Below, piece after piece: positions 38,963 to 48,092 of a DNA stretch of 64,000 bases (position 1 is its first letter; every line of letters begins with the position of its first letter). This stretch comes from Aestuariirhabdus litorea (GTDB taxonomy: Bacteria; Pseudomonadota; Gammaproteobacteria; Pseudomonadales; Aestuariirhabdaceae). Below the pieces are notes generated by a model that was given only the letters and a program-made list of their open reading frames with translations, was not told the origin of the DNA and did not search any database. The stretch is from contig NZ_QWEZ01000001.1 in NCBI RefSeq assembly GCF_003864255.1, forward strand, positions 1 through 64,000. The letters are read 5' to 3'. The position numbers and the translations under genes were made by a program.

Positions 38963-39804
38963 TAGTTGGTGCTTACTCTGAGCAGACGGATGCGGCGGTT
39001 GTCGGCGTTCAGGATGCGGAAGTTGAAGCCCTGCAGGCTGAGCTGCTCGTTGCGCTTCGGCAGGTGCCCGAAGCCCTGCATAACGATCCCCCCGATGGTA
39101 TCAAACTCGCGGTCGCTGAATTCGCTGCCGAACTGTTCGTTGAAATCCTCGATGGGGGTCAGGGCCTTAACGATAAAGTCATTCTCGCCCACCTGCTTGA
39201 TAAAGTGCTCGTCGTCAACGTCGTGTTCATCCTCGATATCGCCAACGATCTGCTCAAGCACATCCTCGATGGTGACCAGTCCAGCCACGCCACCGTACTC
39301 GTCTATCACTACCGCCATGTGGTTGCGAGTGGCACGGAACTCCTTGAGCAGGACATTCAGGCGCTTGCTTTCGGGCACGAAGGTGGCCGGTCGCAGAATT
39401 TCTCGAATATCGAACTCACTCGGTCCGTCGTTGAGCAACAGGGTAAGCAGGTCCTTGGCCAGAAGGATGCCGATCACGTCATCCATGGTGTCGCCAATCA
39501 CCGGAAAGCGGGAATGGGCCGACTCGATGATGCTGGGAAGGAACTCCCGGGGCTGCTGGCAGGACTTGATGCAGACCACCTGTGAACGCGGAATCATGAT
39601 CTCCCGCACCTGCATGTCGGCGACGGAGAGTGCACCCTCAATGATGCTCAGCGCCTCGGCATCCACTATGTCGTTGGTTTCCGCCTCGCGCAGCTGCTCC
39701 AGCAGCTCGCTGCGGTTTCTGGGGTCGCCGGAGAAGGCCATTGCTAGCCGCTCCAGCCAGCTTCGGTGACCGGGACTTTGGTTACTCGATCGATCTTCGC
39801 TCAT
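38962..39804 (-). CDS. corC: CorC/YbeX family CBS-domain protein
   Basis: This is a cytosolic protein of 280 residues with paired CBS domains (about 65-185) and a C-terminal CorC/HlyC domain (about 200-280, ending FRILNADNRRIRLLRV). It lacks the membrane domain of CorB-type transporters. In enterobacteria it is linked to Mg/Co efflux and, more recently for YbeX, to ribosome homeostasis. It lies in phoH-ybeY-corC-lnt, 35 bases after ybeY. Confidence 0.95.
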   Translation of the reverse strand: MSEDRSSNQSPGHRSWLERLAMAFSGDPRNRSELLEQLREAETNDIVDAEALSIIEGALSVADMQVREIMIPRSQVVCIKSCQQPREFLPSIIESAHSRFPVIGDTMDDVIGILLAKDLLTLLLNDGPSEFDIREILRPATFVPESKRLNVLLKEFRATRNHMAVVIDEYGGVAGLVTIEDVLEQIVGDIEDEHDVDDEHFIKQVGENDFIVKALTPIEDFNEQFGSEFSDREFDTIGGIVMQGFGHLPKRNEQLSLQGFNFRILNADNRRIRLLRVSTN

Positions 39805-39839
39805 TGGGGTCTCGTGGGTTGGTTAGAAATATTTGCTGT

Positions 39840-40298
39840 TCAGTCGTCGTCGGCCTGATAGGGATCCTGGAAGCCCAGCTGCATCATCAGCTCGGTTTCA
39901 AGGGTCTCCATCTCCTGCGCTTCCTGATCATCTATATGGTCAAATCCCAGCAGATGCAAGGTGCCGTGGATGATCATGTGGGCCCAGTGGGCCTCCAGGG
40001 CCTTGTGTTGCTCGCGGGCCTCGCGTTCAACCACCGGGGCGCAGATCACCAGGTCACCCAGCAACGGCAGCGGGATACCGGCCGGGAACTCGGCGGGGAA
40101 TGATAGGACGTTGGTTGGCCCTTGCTTGCCACGGTATTGCTGGTTGAGATCTGCGCTTTCTGCTTCGTCGACCAGGCGTACGCTGAGCTCCGCTTCGGTG
40201 CGTCGCCCTGCCAGGGCGACTTCGGCCCAGTGGTGCAGGGTTTCCTGGCTGGGGGTCTCGTTATCACAGGCGACCTGCAGGTCCAGTTCAAGGCTCAT
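39840..40298 (-). CDS. ybeY: Endoribonuclease YbeY
   Basis: YbeY is a metal-dependent single-strand endoribonuclease needed for 16S rRNA 3' maturation and ribosome quality control. It has 152 residues. The zinc motif H(3)H(5)H is present in [11 protein letters not shown], preceded by TNVLSFP and GDLVICAP. Its start overlaps the phoH stop by four bases. Confidence 0.97.
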   Translation of the reverse strand: MSLELDLQVACDNETPSQETLHHWAEVALAGRRTEAELSVRLVDEAESADLNQQYRGKQGPTNVLSFPAEFPAGIPLPLLGDLVICAPVVEREAREQHKALEAHWAHMIIHGTLHLLGFDHIDDQEAQEMETLETELMMQLGFQDPYQADDD

Positions 40299-41329
40299 TG
40301 GCCGGCACCTCCGCGGGGGGCGTGCTGGCCATCCTGTTGTTCGTGGCGGCGGTCACCCTGGCTGTCGTCGTGGAGGTCGTAGGCTTCTACAATCCGCTGC
40401 ACCAGCGGGTGGCGGACCACGTCCCGCGAGCTGAAATGGGTGAAGCCGATCCCTTTGACGTCCTTCAGGACACGGGTGGCCTGTACCAACCCCGAGCGAG
40501 TGCCCCGGGGGAGGTCAACCTGGGTAATGTCGCCGGTGATGACCGCAGAGGAGCCGAACCCGATCCGGGTCAGGAACATCTTCATCTGCTCAGCCGTGGT
40601 GTTCTGGCTCTCATCCAGGATGATAAAGGCATTGTTAAGGGTGCGGCCGCGCATATAGGCCAGCGGCGCCAGCTCGATGACGTTTTTCTCGATCAGTTTT
40701 TCGACGCGCTCAAACCCCAGCATCTCGTAAAGAGCGTCGTAGAGGGGGCGCAGGTAGGGGTCGATCTTCTGGCTCAGGTCGCCGGGCAGGAAGCCGAGTT
40801 TCTCTCCCGCCTCCACCGCCGGGCGCACCAGCAGGATGCGGCGCACCTCTTCGCGCTCCAGGGCCTGTACGGCGCAGGCGACGGCGAGGTAGGTCTTGCC
40901 GGTGCCGGCCGGGCCGATACCGAAGTTGATATCGTGCTGACCGATACTGCGAACATAGCCCTGCTGGTTGGGACCGCGGGGCTTGATCAGCCCGCGCTTG
41001 GTCTGGATGGTGACCGGCGGGTGGGCAGGGTCATCGTTCGCGGTGATCTCATCGAGCCCCGACTCCTGCAGAAACAGGTGCACCAGGTCAGGGGTCAGGT
41101 CGGTACCGTTACCCGTTTCCCGGTAGAGTTGCTTGAGGACCTGCTCGGCGGCCTGTGAATTGCTGTGGTTGCCCACCAGCTCGAACTGGTTGCCGCGACT
41201 GCGGATGCGCACGTTGAGGCGTTCCTCAATCTGCTTCAGGTGTTCGTTGAACTGCCCGCAAAGGTTCGCAAAGCGCTGCGTATCGTGGGGGCTGAGGCTG
41301 AATTGATAATGGTTCTGGTGTGCGTTCAA
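40295..41329 (-). CDS. phoH: PhoH-like ATPase YbeZ
   Basis: This is a cytosolic P-loop ATPase with a Walker A of [11 protein letters not shown] and a Walker B-like IILDESQN. It works with YbeY in RNA processing in bacteria where both were studied. Homologous proteins begin about here ([13 protein letters not shown] aligning with family N-termini), so I placed the start at TTG 41329. An in-frame TTG at 41422 would add 31 residues. Neither has a good ribosome site. It lies between miaB and ybeY in the same direction. Confidence 0.93.
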   Translation of the reverse strand: MNAHQNHYQFSLSPHDTQRFANLCGQFNEHLKQIEERLNVRIRSRGNQFELVGNHSNSQAAEQVLKQLYRETGNGTDLTPDLVHLFLQESGLDEITANDDPAHPPVTIQTKRGLIKPRGPNQQGYVRSIGQHDINFGIGPAGTGKTYLAVACAVQALEREEVRRILLVRPAVEAGEKLGFLPGDLSQKIDPYLRPLYDALYEMLGFERVEKLIEKNVIELAPLAYMRGRTLNNAFIILDESQNTTAEQMKMFLTRIGFGSSAVITGDITQVDLPRGTRSGLVQATRVLKDVKGIGFTHFSSRDVVRHPLVQRIVEAYDLHDDSQGDRRHEQQDGQHAPRGGAGQ

Positions 41330-41430
41330 GGTGTCTGTATCGCCGTAAATGGCGGCAATCCTGCTTGCCTTCAAGGATATACCCGTGGAGGCAGAAAGCA
41401 AGATCGCCGAGAATGGGGTCAAAGGTCACA

Positions 41431-42774
41431 CTAGCGGGGAGCCACGCTATCATCGAGGGTGGCGCGCAGGCAGTTGGGCAGCGCTTCTTCGATCTTCACC
41501 TGGACAAATTTACCGATCAGGCGCGGATCGCTGGCGCTGAAGATGACGACCCGGTTGTTTTCGGTGCGGGCCTGAAGCTGGCCGGGATCGCGTTTGGAGT
41601 AACCGGTTACCAGCACCTCTTCGGTGTTGCCCACCATGCGTCGGCTGATCTCCATCGCCTGCTGGATAATACGGGTTTGCAGGATTTCCAGGCGCTGCTT
41701 CTTGATCTCCTCAGGGGTGTCGTCCTTGAGATCGGCCGCGGGGGTGCCGGGGCGGGCGCTGTAGACGAAGCTGAAGGAGTGGTCGAAGCCGATCTCGGTA
41801 ATCAGCTTCATGGTTTGCTCGAAATCTTTTTCGGTTTCGCCGGGGAAGCCGATAATAAAGTCGGAGGAGATGCTCATGCCGGGGCGCAGTTTACGCAGGG
41901 CGCGAATCTTGGACTTATACTCCAGCGCCGTGTGGCCGCGTTTCATGGCGGCCAGGATTCGGTCGGACCCACTCTGTACCGGCAGGTGCAGATGGCTCAC
42001 CAGCTCGGGGACCTCTTCGTAGACCGCTACCAGGGCATCGGAAAACTCAATCGGGTGAGAGGTGGTGAAGCGGATGCGGCCAATACCCTCGATCGCGGCG
42101 ACCAGTGTGATCAGCTCGGCCAGGTCGGCGGTCGAGCCGTCCTCGCGCAGGCCGCGGTAGGCGTTGACGTTCTGCCCCAGCAGGTTAATCTCGCGAACCC
42201 CCTGCTCGGCGAGGTGTACGCACTCGGCGATGACATCGTCGAAGGGGCGGCTGACCTCCTCCCCGCGGGTGTAGGGAACCACGCAGAAGGTGCAGTATTT
42301 GCTGCACCCCTCCATCACCGAAACAAAGGCGCTGGGGCCATCGACACTGGGCTCCGGCAGGCGGTCGAACTTCTCGATCTCCGGGAAGCTGACGTCAACC
42401 ACCGCCTTCCCGGTGGTGCGCATGGCGTCAATCATCTCGGGAACCCGGTGCAGGGTCTGGGGGCCAAACACCAGGTCGACGTGGGGCGCGCGCCGGCGGA
42501 TGGCGTCCCCCTCCTGGGAGGCAACGCAGCCGCCCACACCGATCATCAACTCGGGATTTTTGTCCTTCAGCTTTTTCCAGCGCCCCAGTTGGTGGAACAC
42601 CTTCTCCTGGGCCTTTTCACGAATCGAGCAGGTATTGAGCAGCAGCACATCCGCCTCGTCGGCGTTGTCGGTCAGCTCGAGTTCGTGGCTTTCGCCGAGC
42701 AGGTCAGCCATACGCGCCGAGTCATACTCGTTCATCTGGCAGCCGTGGGTCTTGATAAACAGCTTCTTGGCCAT
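41431..42774 (-). CDS. miaB: tRNA-2-methylthio-N6-dimethylallyladenosine synthase
   Basis: MiaB methylthiolates isopentenyl-adenosine 37 of tRNAs reading UNN codons. It has 447 residues. The N-terminal methylthiotransferase domain has three cysteines ([21 protein letters not shown]), the radical [11 protein letters not shown] is near 157, and a TRAM domain is at the C-terminus. It heads miaB-phoH-ybeY-corC-lnt. Confidence 0.97.
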   Translation of the reverse strand: MAKKLFIKTHGCQMNEYDSARMADLLGESHELELTDNADEADVLLLNTCSIREKAQEKVFHQLGRWKKLKDKNPELMIGVGGCVASQEGDAIRRRAPHVDLVFGPQTLHRVPEMIDAMRTTGKAVVDVSFPEIEKFDRLPEPSVDGPSAFVSVMEGCSKYCTFCVVPYTRGEEVSRPFDDVIAECVHLAEQGVREINLLGQNVNAYRGLREDGSTADLAELITLVAAIEGIGRIRFTTSHPIEFSDALVAVYEEVPELVSHLHLPVQSGSDRILAAMKRGHTALEYKSKIRALRKLRPGMSISSDFIIGFPGETEKDFEQTMKLITEIGFDHSFSFVYSARPGTPAADLKDDTPEEIKKQRLEILQTRIIQQAMEISRRMVGNTEEVLVTGYSKRDPGQLQARTENNRVVIFSASDPRLIGKFVQVKIEEALPNCLRATLDDSVAPR

Positions 42775-42914
42775 ATCAGGTAGTCGTTTGGAATCGCAAT
42801 CATATAGGGGGGATGGGGGGACCGCGCATTATATAGGCAGCGATGGATAAATCCTAGCTGTATGCTATTCTTACGCCCCCTCCGAATCAGCCCTATTTCA
42901 AGGGTAGAGAGTCC

Positions 42915-43241
42915 ATGGCAAAACAGATTTTCAAGGTGATATTTATTAATGATGGGCAGGTGTTTGAGCTCTATGCCAAACAGGTCTATCAGAGCGATCT
43001 ATACGGGTTTATCGAGGTTGAGGAGTTCCTGTTCGGGGAGCGTAGCCAGCTGCTGGTGGACCCCGCAGAAGAGAAGCTCAAGAGCGAGTTTGCCGGTGTC
43101 CGGCGCAGTTATATCCCGATGACCTCCATCATCCGCATTGATGAGGTGGATAAAGAGGGAGCGGTGAAAATGCATGCGTGCCAGGGTAACAAGGTGACCC
43201 AGCTGCCGTTGCCCCCTCTCAAACCCGGCAGCGACCAATAA
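42915..43241 (+). CDS. DUF1820 family protein
   Basis: This is a small cytosolic protein of 108 residues. The start IFKVIFINDGQVFELYAKQVYQSDLYGFIEVEEF and the middle YIPMTSIIRIDEV match the DUF1820 family, found next to miaB in Pseudomonas and relatives. No function is established. It is divergent from miaB across 140 bases, and the putative small RNA begins about 72 bases after its stop. Confidence 0.88.
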   Translation: MAKQIFKVIFINDGQVFELYAKQVYQSDLYGFIEVEEFLFGERSQLLVDPAEEKLKSEFAGVRRSYIPMTSIIRIDEVDKEGAVKMHACQGNKVTQLPLPPLKPGSDQ

Positions 43242-43312
43242 TGGCAAATATCCTACAAAGCCCAGGCCAGATCTCTACTGTGGTGGGGCCGGCCGCTCGC
43301 GCATACTGAACC

Positions 43313-43431
43313 TGCCTAGGATAGCATTCACACAAGGACGTGTATCAGGCAAACATTGCAGGAGCATTACCCGGAAGGATCCGGAGTTGCCTGACCCGAA
43401 ACAACCCGTGCATTCGCCGGGTTGTTTTTTT
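43313..43431 (+). ncRNA. Probable Rsm/Csr-type small RNA that sequesters CsrA/RsmA
   Basis: There is no open frame here. Six GGA motifs start at 43319, 43336, 43361, 43373, 43377 and 43383. Hairpin A (43330-43343) has an ACAC/GTGT stem and hexaloop AAGGAC; its core ACAAGGACGT at 43332-43341 fits the CsrA consensus. Hairpin B (43357-43366) has a short TGC/GCA stem and AGGA loop. Hairpin C (43371-43384) has a CCGGA/TCCGG stem and AGGA loop. TCAGGCAA (43345-43352) pairs perfectly with TTGCCTGA (43387-43394) and closes B and C into one arm. TGCCT at 43313 could compete by pairing with AGGCA at 43347. A strong terminator ends it. The predicted length of about 119 bases is similar to RsmY. The 5' end is estimated from a CATACT -10 at 43302-43307. 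An unrelated GGA-rich leader is possible, but no gene follows for over 300 bases. Confidence 0.7.
43399..43431 (+). terminator. Intrinsic terminator of the small RNA
   Basis: AAACAACCCG pairs with CGGGTTGTTT in a ten-base-pair stem with a nine-base loop, followed by a T-run to 43431. Confidence 0.92.
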
Positions 43432-43446
43432 ATGTACAGGATGTAC

Positions 43447-43465
43447 GGTACGCCGCGGGGCCAGG
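43447..43465 (+). repeat. 19-bp repeat, copy 1
   Basis: GGTACGCCGCGGGGCCAGG occurs here and again at 43543-43561. Around this copy ACGCCGC (43450-43456) and GCGGCGT (43477-43483) form an inverted repeat with an inner GGCC/GGCC pair, so it can fold as a hairpin. Confidence 0.85.
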
Positions 43466-43542
43466 GATGGCCAGGAGCGGCGTGGGTGGATCCATAGCCG
43501 ATCGTTGCTCCTGCAAGCGACACTCCTGACGTCCCTGTCAGT

Positions 43543-43561
43543 GGTACGCCGCGGGGCCAGG
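43543..43561 (+). repeat. 19-bp repeat, copy 2
   Basis: This is an exact second copy of the repeat at 43447-43465, 96 bases downstream. An 11-base core (GCGGGGCCAGG) recurs at 53169-53179 in another intergenic region. Confidence 0.85.
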
Positions 43562-43681
43562 CGGCAAAACAGGCTCCCACAGCATTTCTGCTGTATGGGG
43601 TTTTAGTTCGACATCCATATTTCGCACGCCGCGGCTTAATCCCTATTGGTACCTGAATCCGAGCTTGTGCGACCAGGCTGC

Positions 43682-43690
43682 TGCTATAGT
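43682..43690 (+). promoter_or_regulatory. Extended -10 promoter of the SlyB-like gene
   Basis: TGC followed by TATAGT (43685-43690) makes an extended -10 box about 58 bases before the start codon. No clear -35 is seen, as is common with extended -10 promoters. Confidence 0.45.
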
Positions 43691-43748
43691 TTTCAGTGTT
43701 CAGGAGTCCGGTTAAGGTCAGGCAATGGTGATTAAGAGGGCGTTATTT

Positions 43749-44192
43749 ATGAAATCCAAAATGTCAGTGGTGTCGTTGGTGCTAGCTGCGGTGTTCCTGG
43801 TTGGCTGTGCGACGCCGGGGACTACGACGGGAGAGATGGAGATCCGGTCGGGGGTTATTCAGTCCATTACGCCAACCCAGATTGAGTCGAGTCATCATCA
43901 AGGGATCGGGGCGATTCTTGGGGGGCTGGGCGGTGCCGCGGTGGGTAGCTTGTTCGGCAATGGCTCTGGGCGTGATGTGATGATGGTGGCTGGAGCCGTG
44001 GGCGGAGGGTTTGCCGGCAATGCGGTACAGAAAAACTACGACCAGCCGATTGCGGGGCAGCAGATTCTGGTACGGCTCAATAACGGCGTCCTGGTGACGG
44101 TGATCCAGCCGGTGAATGCGCAGTTGGCCCCCGATATGAAAGTGTACGTGCAGGGTGCCGGCACCGAGGCTCATGTGGTGCCTCAATACTAG
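43749..44192 (+). CDS. SlyB-like glycine-zipper outer-membrane lipoprotein
   Basis: This lipoprotein has 147 residues. The lipobox FLVGC places the acylated cysteine near residue 20. The central glycine zipper (GIGAILGGLGGAAVGSLFG, then GAVGGGFAGN) is the 2TM Rick-17kDa type, and a small beta-rich domain (VRLNNGVLVTVIQP) follows. SlyB/PcpA-like proteins stabilise the outer membrane and often respond to Mg or envelope stress. ATG 43749 has GAGGG eight bases upstream. Confidence 0.88.
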   Translation: MKSKMSVVSLVLAAVFLVGCATPGTTTGEMEIRSGVIQSITPTQIESSHHQGIGAILGGLGGAAVGSLFGNGSGRDVMMVAGAVGGGFAGNAVQKNYDQPIAGQQILVRLNNGVLVTVIQPVNAQLAPDMKVYVQGAGTEAHVVPQY

Positions 44193-44380
44193 CGCAGAGA
44201 GGGGCGGTTGATCATTACCGGCTGGGGTAGGCGTGCGAATGACCCCCATTTTTGTTTGAAGGGTTTTCGTTCGCTGGGCTTCCAGTAAAGCCTGTTAAAA
44301 CAGTAGCTGGATTTTCTAAAAATACTCCATAATCAGCTGTTGCCTGATCCTTTGTCATGCCCTGCGATGGAAGCCCTGTC

Positions 44381-45433
44381 ATGTTGAGTAGCGAGTTTAT
44401 CGATCTGTTGAAGATGTTGGTGCGCCAGCCCAGCGTGGTGGGGGCGGAGCACTCCTTTTTCAGAGTCCTGCAGCGTGAGCTGGAGGAGCGTGGAGCCAAG
44501 GTTGTCTGGTACGAGGGGTTGCTGGTGGCGCAAGGCAGCGACCCTTTCAGTGTGATGCTTTCGGCCCATGTTGATCGCCATGGCCTGATCTGCACCGGAC
44601 CCAACGAGTTCCAGTATGCCGCCTTTGTGGCGGGCAACCGCACGGACCTGCTAAATAACTCGGTCTCCGAGGAATTGATGAGCAAGGTAACGCAGCGTTT
44701 TATCGGTGAGCCGGTGTACGCCTACGAGCCCTGGTCCGGTGTCTACCGGGGCAATGGTGTGATTCGAAGCGCATCGGTGTGTGAGTTTCGACATAACCTG
44801 ATTTTCGAGGTCGAGGGGTTGGAGAGCGTCGTGGCGGGTACCCCCATCGCGTTCCGGGATCAGTTAAGGCTCAGTAACGGCCGTCTGGTGGGGCAGCTGG
44901 ATAACGTGCTCTCGGCGGCCGCACTGGTGCATCTTTTCAGTCTCGGCTTCCAGGGCACCGCGTTTTTCACCGCACAGGAGGAGGCGGGTAAGAGTTGGCG
45001 CTTTTTGCTGGAGTGGTTTCGTCGCTTCGGTGGCTCCACCAACCGCCTCTTTGTGGTGGACACCAGCCCCTTTCCCTCGGTGGAGACGGCCAACCAGCAA
45101 CTGCTGGTGCTCAGGGAAAAAGATGCCAACGCGCCTTTCAACCGGGAGAGTACCCAGCTGGTTGAGCGGCTCTGCCGGGAAAAGGGGTTCAGCTACCTCT
45201 ATAAGGACCGTTACATGGAAGCTGAAAACCAGCGCCGGATCGCTGAGGGAGAATCCCCCGGCTCCCTGGGCAGTACCGAGATGGGGCGTTCAATCGCCGC
45301 CTCCAATGGCTTGGTGGATGGCACGACTATCCAGATACCCACCACCGGCTACCACACCATGGAGGAGTCTGCCGGTTGGGAGTCGGTTGATGCCTTTATG
45401 GAGGTGCTGAAGTCACTCTCCAGCATCGAGTAG
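44381..45433 (+). CDS. M42-like metallopeptidase (glutamyl/deblocking aminopeptidase family)
   Basis: This is a cytosolic di-metal peptidase-like protein of 350 residues. Candidate metal ligands occur in family order: His/Asp in SAHVDRHG, Asp in GQLDNVLS, Glu-Glu in TAQEEAG, Asp in VVDTSP and His in YHTMEES. M42 enzymes form large tetrahedral aminopeptidases acting on short peptides. Substrate preference is not predictable. The start is ATG 44381 or ATG 44357. It ends 11 bases from the convergent Sel1 gene. Confidence 0.85.
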   Translation: MLSSEFIDLLKMLVRQPSVVGAEHSFFRVLQRELEERGAKVVWYEGLLVAQGSDPFSVMLSAHVDRHGLICTGPNEFQYAAFVAGNRTDLLNNSVSEELMSKVTQRFIGEPVYAYEPWSGVYRGNGVIRSASVCEFRHNLIFEVEGLESVVAGTPIAFRDQLRLSNGRLVGQLDNVLSAAALVHLFSLGFQGTAFFTAQEEAGKSWRFLLEWFRRFGGSTNRLFVVDTSPFPSVETANQQLLVLREKDANAPFNRESTQLVERLCREKGFSYLYKDRYMEAENQRRIAEGESPGSLGSTEMGRSIAASNGLVDGTTIQIPTTGYHTMEESAGWESVDAFMEVLKSLSSIE

Positions 45434-45444
45434 GGTTAACCGGG

Positions 45445-46056
45445 TCAGTCGTCCAGCAGCCCGCTTGGGTCCGCGGGATCGAGTGGTACCTGAGTGTCGG
45501 GGCTGGTAGCCAGGCTGGCGCGGTAGTTCTTGAAGATCCGGCTTAGGGTGTAAAAGGCTTGCAGCTTTTGCTCTTCGCTGAGCTCCTCGGCGAACAGGTC
45601 CATGGCGCTGATGGCTTCGTCAAACCCGTTGACGGCGGACATCTTCATCATGATGTAGGCCTCCACCAGGTTGGGGGCAGTACCCTCACCCCGATAGAGC
45701 ATGAAAGCGATCTGGTATTGTGCCTGGGCATGGCCTTGCAGGGAGGCTCGCTGGAACCAGAGCATCGCCTGTTGGGTGTCGCGTGGAATCACCACCCCTT
45801 CGTAGTAGAGGTTGCCCAGCAGGAACTGGGCTTTGGGGTCGCCCCCGGAAGCCGCCTGTTCGCAAGCTGCCAGGGCGTAGGGGAGGTCTGGCTCCCGGGG
45901 GCTGATGCGGCAGCGCTCAGAGGCGGGCACCAGCAGGGAGTCTACATCGAATTTCAGGTAGTTGAGCGGTGGGGCGGCTTGTGCGTTGAGGGAGGGGCTA
46001 CTGGCCAGCAACAGGGTGCTGAGCATCAGGCTAGCCAAGGGTCTCAATTCAGGCAC
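45445..46056 (-). CDS. Secreted Sel1-repeat protein
   Basis: This periplasmic protein has 203 residues with a signal peptide (about 1-27, ending NAQAA). Two Sel1-like repeats are clear (AQFLLGNLYYEGVVIPRD with AMLWFQRASLQGHAQAQ, then AQYQIAFMLYRGEGT). Such repeats form helical scaffolds for protein interaction. The start is a GTG, with ATG ten codons later as an alternative. The partner is unknown. Confidence 0.83.
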   Translation of the reverse strand: MPELRPLASLMLSTLLLASSPSLNAQAAPPLNYLKFDVDSLLVPASERCRISPREPDLPYALAACEQAASGGDPKAQFLLGNLYYEGVVIPRDTQQAMLWFQRASLQGHAQAQYQIAFMLYRGEGTAPNLVEAYIMMKMSAVNGFDEAISAMDLFAEELSEEQKLQAFYTLSRIFKNYRASLATSPDTQVPLDPADPSGLLDD

Positions 46057-46135
46057 AACGATTTCCGCAGGGGTTGGTTAAAAACAGATCGCTTTGTTTA
46101 TACACCTGCCGACCAGCTTTGTAAATAAGTCCATA

Positions 46136-46789
46136 CTAACCTGCTAGCGACCTTTCCTGCTGGATCTGCTTCTTCATTCGGTGTCGAAGCAGGAAGAAAA
46201 GCGAACTCGCAAGAAAGAGGTTGGACAGGGCCAGCAGGTAGTGGAACAGGTCGACCCGGAGCAGCCCGCTGAGGTTGACTTCGGTGCCGATCACCAGACC
46301 GGCAATGGCACTGGCGAGGCTGCCGGCCAGACCGAACAGTGCAATGGTACGGTGACGGCGTAGCTGGACAAGGGAACAGGCGGCGATCAGCAGCAGCGCA
46401 GAAGCGCCTAGCAGCAAACGGTACTGGGGGATCCACTCCAGCCGTCGGGCAACCTCAAAAGCCACCATCAGGGCCAGCAGCAGGCGCCCCCAGCCGGGTC
46501 GGCTCAGGGGGCGGGGCAGGGTGAGGCAGAGAAATGCGGTGGCGATCAGTGGCAAGGCCATGAAGGTGGCGGCCTGGCTGAACAGACTATGGGCTTCGCG
46601 CCACTGCTCTCCGAGGCCAAAGCGCAGGCTGCCAAACAGGGCGGCCAGGGTAAAGCCCAGAAAGCCCACCATGGCGCCCAGGGCCGCTGCGCGGTCGCCC
46701 TCGCTGGCGTTGCTGCGCTGCGCCACCATCACCATGGCAAAGCCACTGCTCAGGCAGAGGACCGCGTCGGAGATTGCCGTACTGAGCAT
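46136..46789 (-). CDS. Multi-pass membrane protein of unknown function
   Basis: I do not recognise this family. The 217 residues contain about six or seven hydrophobic helices with short loops and a basic C-terminal tail (RHRMKKQIQQERS). No catalytic motif is visible. It lies 11 bases after hemL on the same strand, so it may be the last gene of radA-thiD-thiE-hemL. A role in transport or envelope function is only a guess from topology. Confidence 0.7.
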   Translation of the reverse strand: MLSTAISDAVLCLSSGFAMVMVAQRSNASEGDRAAALGAMVGFLGFTLAALFGSLRFGLGEQWREAHSLFSQAATFMALPLIATAFLCLTLPRPLSRPGWGRLLLALMVAFEVARRLEWIPQYRLLLGASALLLIAACSLVQLRRHRTIALFGLAGSLASAIAGLVIGTEVNLSGLLRVDLFHYLLALSNLFLASSLFFLLRHRMKKQIQQERSLAG

Positions 46790-46800
46790 GACGCTGTCCG

Positions 46801-48081
46801 TTACAGTTGGGCGAACGCCTTCTCGGCAGCGTCCAGGGTCAGCTGGATCTCCTTCTCGCCGTGAGCTTTGGAGACAAAGCCCGCCTCGAAGGCGGAGGGG
46901 GCCAGGTAAACCCCCTGCTCCAGCATCAGGTGGAAGAAGCGCTTGAAACGCTCGGCGTCACAGGCCATCACCTGCTCGAAGCTGGTGACAGCCGGCTGCT
47001 CGGTAAAGAAGAGACCGAACATGGCGCCCACCTGAACCGTGGTGAAGGGGATGCCTGCCTCCGCCGCGCGCTGCTTGAGGCCGTTCAGCAGTTGCGCGGT
47101 GGTGGCGCTGAGTTCGTCGTAAAAGCCTTCGGCGGAGATCGCCTCCAGCATGGCCAGGCCCGCCGCCATGGCAACCGGGTTACCGGAGAGGGTGCCCGCC
47201 TGGTAGACCGGGCCCGCGGGAGCCAGCTGCTGCATGATCTCGCGGCGTCCCCCGAAGGCACCGACCGGCATGCCGCCGCCGATGATCTTGCCCAGGGTGG
47301 TGAGGTCCGGGGTGATGTTGTAGATCGACTGGGCGCCGGCCAATGCCACCCGGAAGCCGGTCATCACCTCGTCGAAAATCAGTACGCTCTGGTGCTGGTC
47401 GCAGAGTTCCCGCAGGGTTTCGAGAAACCCGGGCTGGGGCGGAATGCAGTTCATGTTGCCGGCCACCGGCTCGACGATGATGCAGGCGATCTGGTCGCCC
47501 ATCTCGGCAAAGAGGGCGCGCACCGCATCGCTGTTGTTGTAGGGCAGGGTCAGGGTGTGTTCGGCTACCGACGCGGGTACGCCGGGGGAGTTGGGGACTC
47601 CCAGGGTCAGGGCACCGGAGCCCGCCTTGACCAGCAGGGCGTCGGCGTGGCCGTGGTAGCAGCCCTCGAACTTGACGATCTTGTCCCGGCCGGTGAAGCC
47701 TCGGGCCAGGCGGATGGCGCTCATGGTGGCCTCGGTGCCGGAGTTAACCATGCGCACCTGCTCAATGGAGGGAATCAGTTGGCACACTTTCTCCGCCATA
47801 CGGGTCTCGATCTCGGTGGGGGCACCAAAGCTGAGTCCGCGGTCGATCTGCTGGAGAACCGCATTGATCACGCTCGGGTGGTTGTGGCCCAGGATCATGG
47901 GTCCCCAGGAGCCGATGTAGTCGACATAGGCCTTGTCATCCTCATCGAAAAGGTAGGCGCCCGCCGCACGTTGGAAAAAGACGGGGGTACCACCGACACC
48001 GTTGAAGGCGCGGACGGGGGAGTTGACTCCACCGGGGATGCTGAGTTTGGCCTGGTCGAAAAGCTGCTCGGATCGGGACAT
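46801..48081 (-). CDS. hemL: Glutamate-1-semialdehyde 2,1-aminomutase
   Basis: HemL makes 5-aminolevulinate from glutamate semialdehyde, the second step of the C5 heme pathway. It has 426 residues. The PLP lysine is in [19 protein letters not shown] near 265, with [11 protein letters not shown] before it and [18 protein letters not shown] after. It lies 11 bases after thiE. The neighbouring order thiD-thiE-hemL is conserved in Pseudomonas. Confidence 0.97.
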   Translation of the reverse strand: MSRSEQLFDQAKLSIPGGVNSPVRAFNGVGGTPVFFQRAAGAYLFDEDDKAYVDYIGSWGPMILGHNHPSVINAVLQQIDRGLSFGAPTEIETRMAEKVCQLIPSIEQVRMVNSGTEATMSAIRLARGFTGRDKIVKFEGCYHGHADALLVKAGSGALTLGVPNSPGVPASVAEHTLTLPYNNSDAVRALFAEMGDQIACIIVEPVAGNMNCIPPQPGFLETLRELCDQHQSVLIFDEVMTGFRVALAGAQSIYNITPDLTTLGKIIGGGMPVGAFGGRREIMQQLAPAGPVYQAGTLSGNPVAMAAGLAMLEAISAEGFYDELSATTAQLLNGLKQRAAEAGIPFTTVQVGAMFGLFFTEQPAVTSFEQVMACDAERFKRFFHLMLEQGVYLAPSAFEAGFVSKAHGEKEIQLTLDAAEKAFAQL

Positions 48082-48092
48082 GGGGATTCCTG

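Larger units (their letters stand above)
43432..43748. other. Gene-free region with a repeated palindromic element
   Basis: These 317 bases lie between the small RNA and the slyB-like gene and hold no credible frame. They contain two copies of a 19-base repeat, an inverted repeat around the first copy (43450-43483), a third partial copy (ACGCCGCGG near 43627), and the probable downstream promoter. Confidence 0.7.

Noticed and set aside
41320-42783. 487-codon plus-strand frame opposite miaB
   Set aside because: It is complementary to all of miaB, whose radical SAM motifs are unambiguous; no domain is seen in the opposite frame.
43242-43312. GacA-binding box upstream of the candidate small RNA
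   Set aside because: Only one half-like site (CCTACA) is present; the opposite half does not match TGTAAG.
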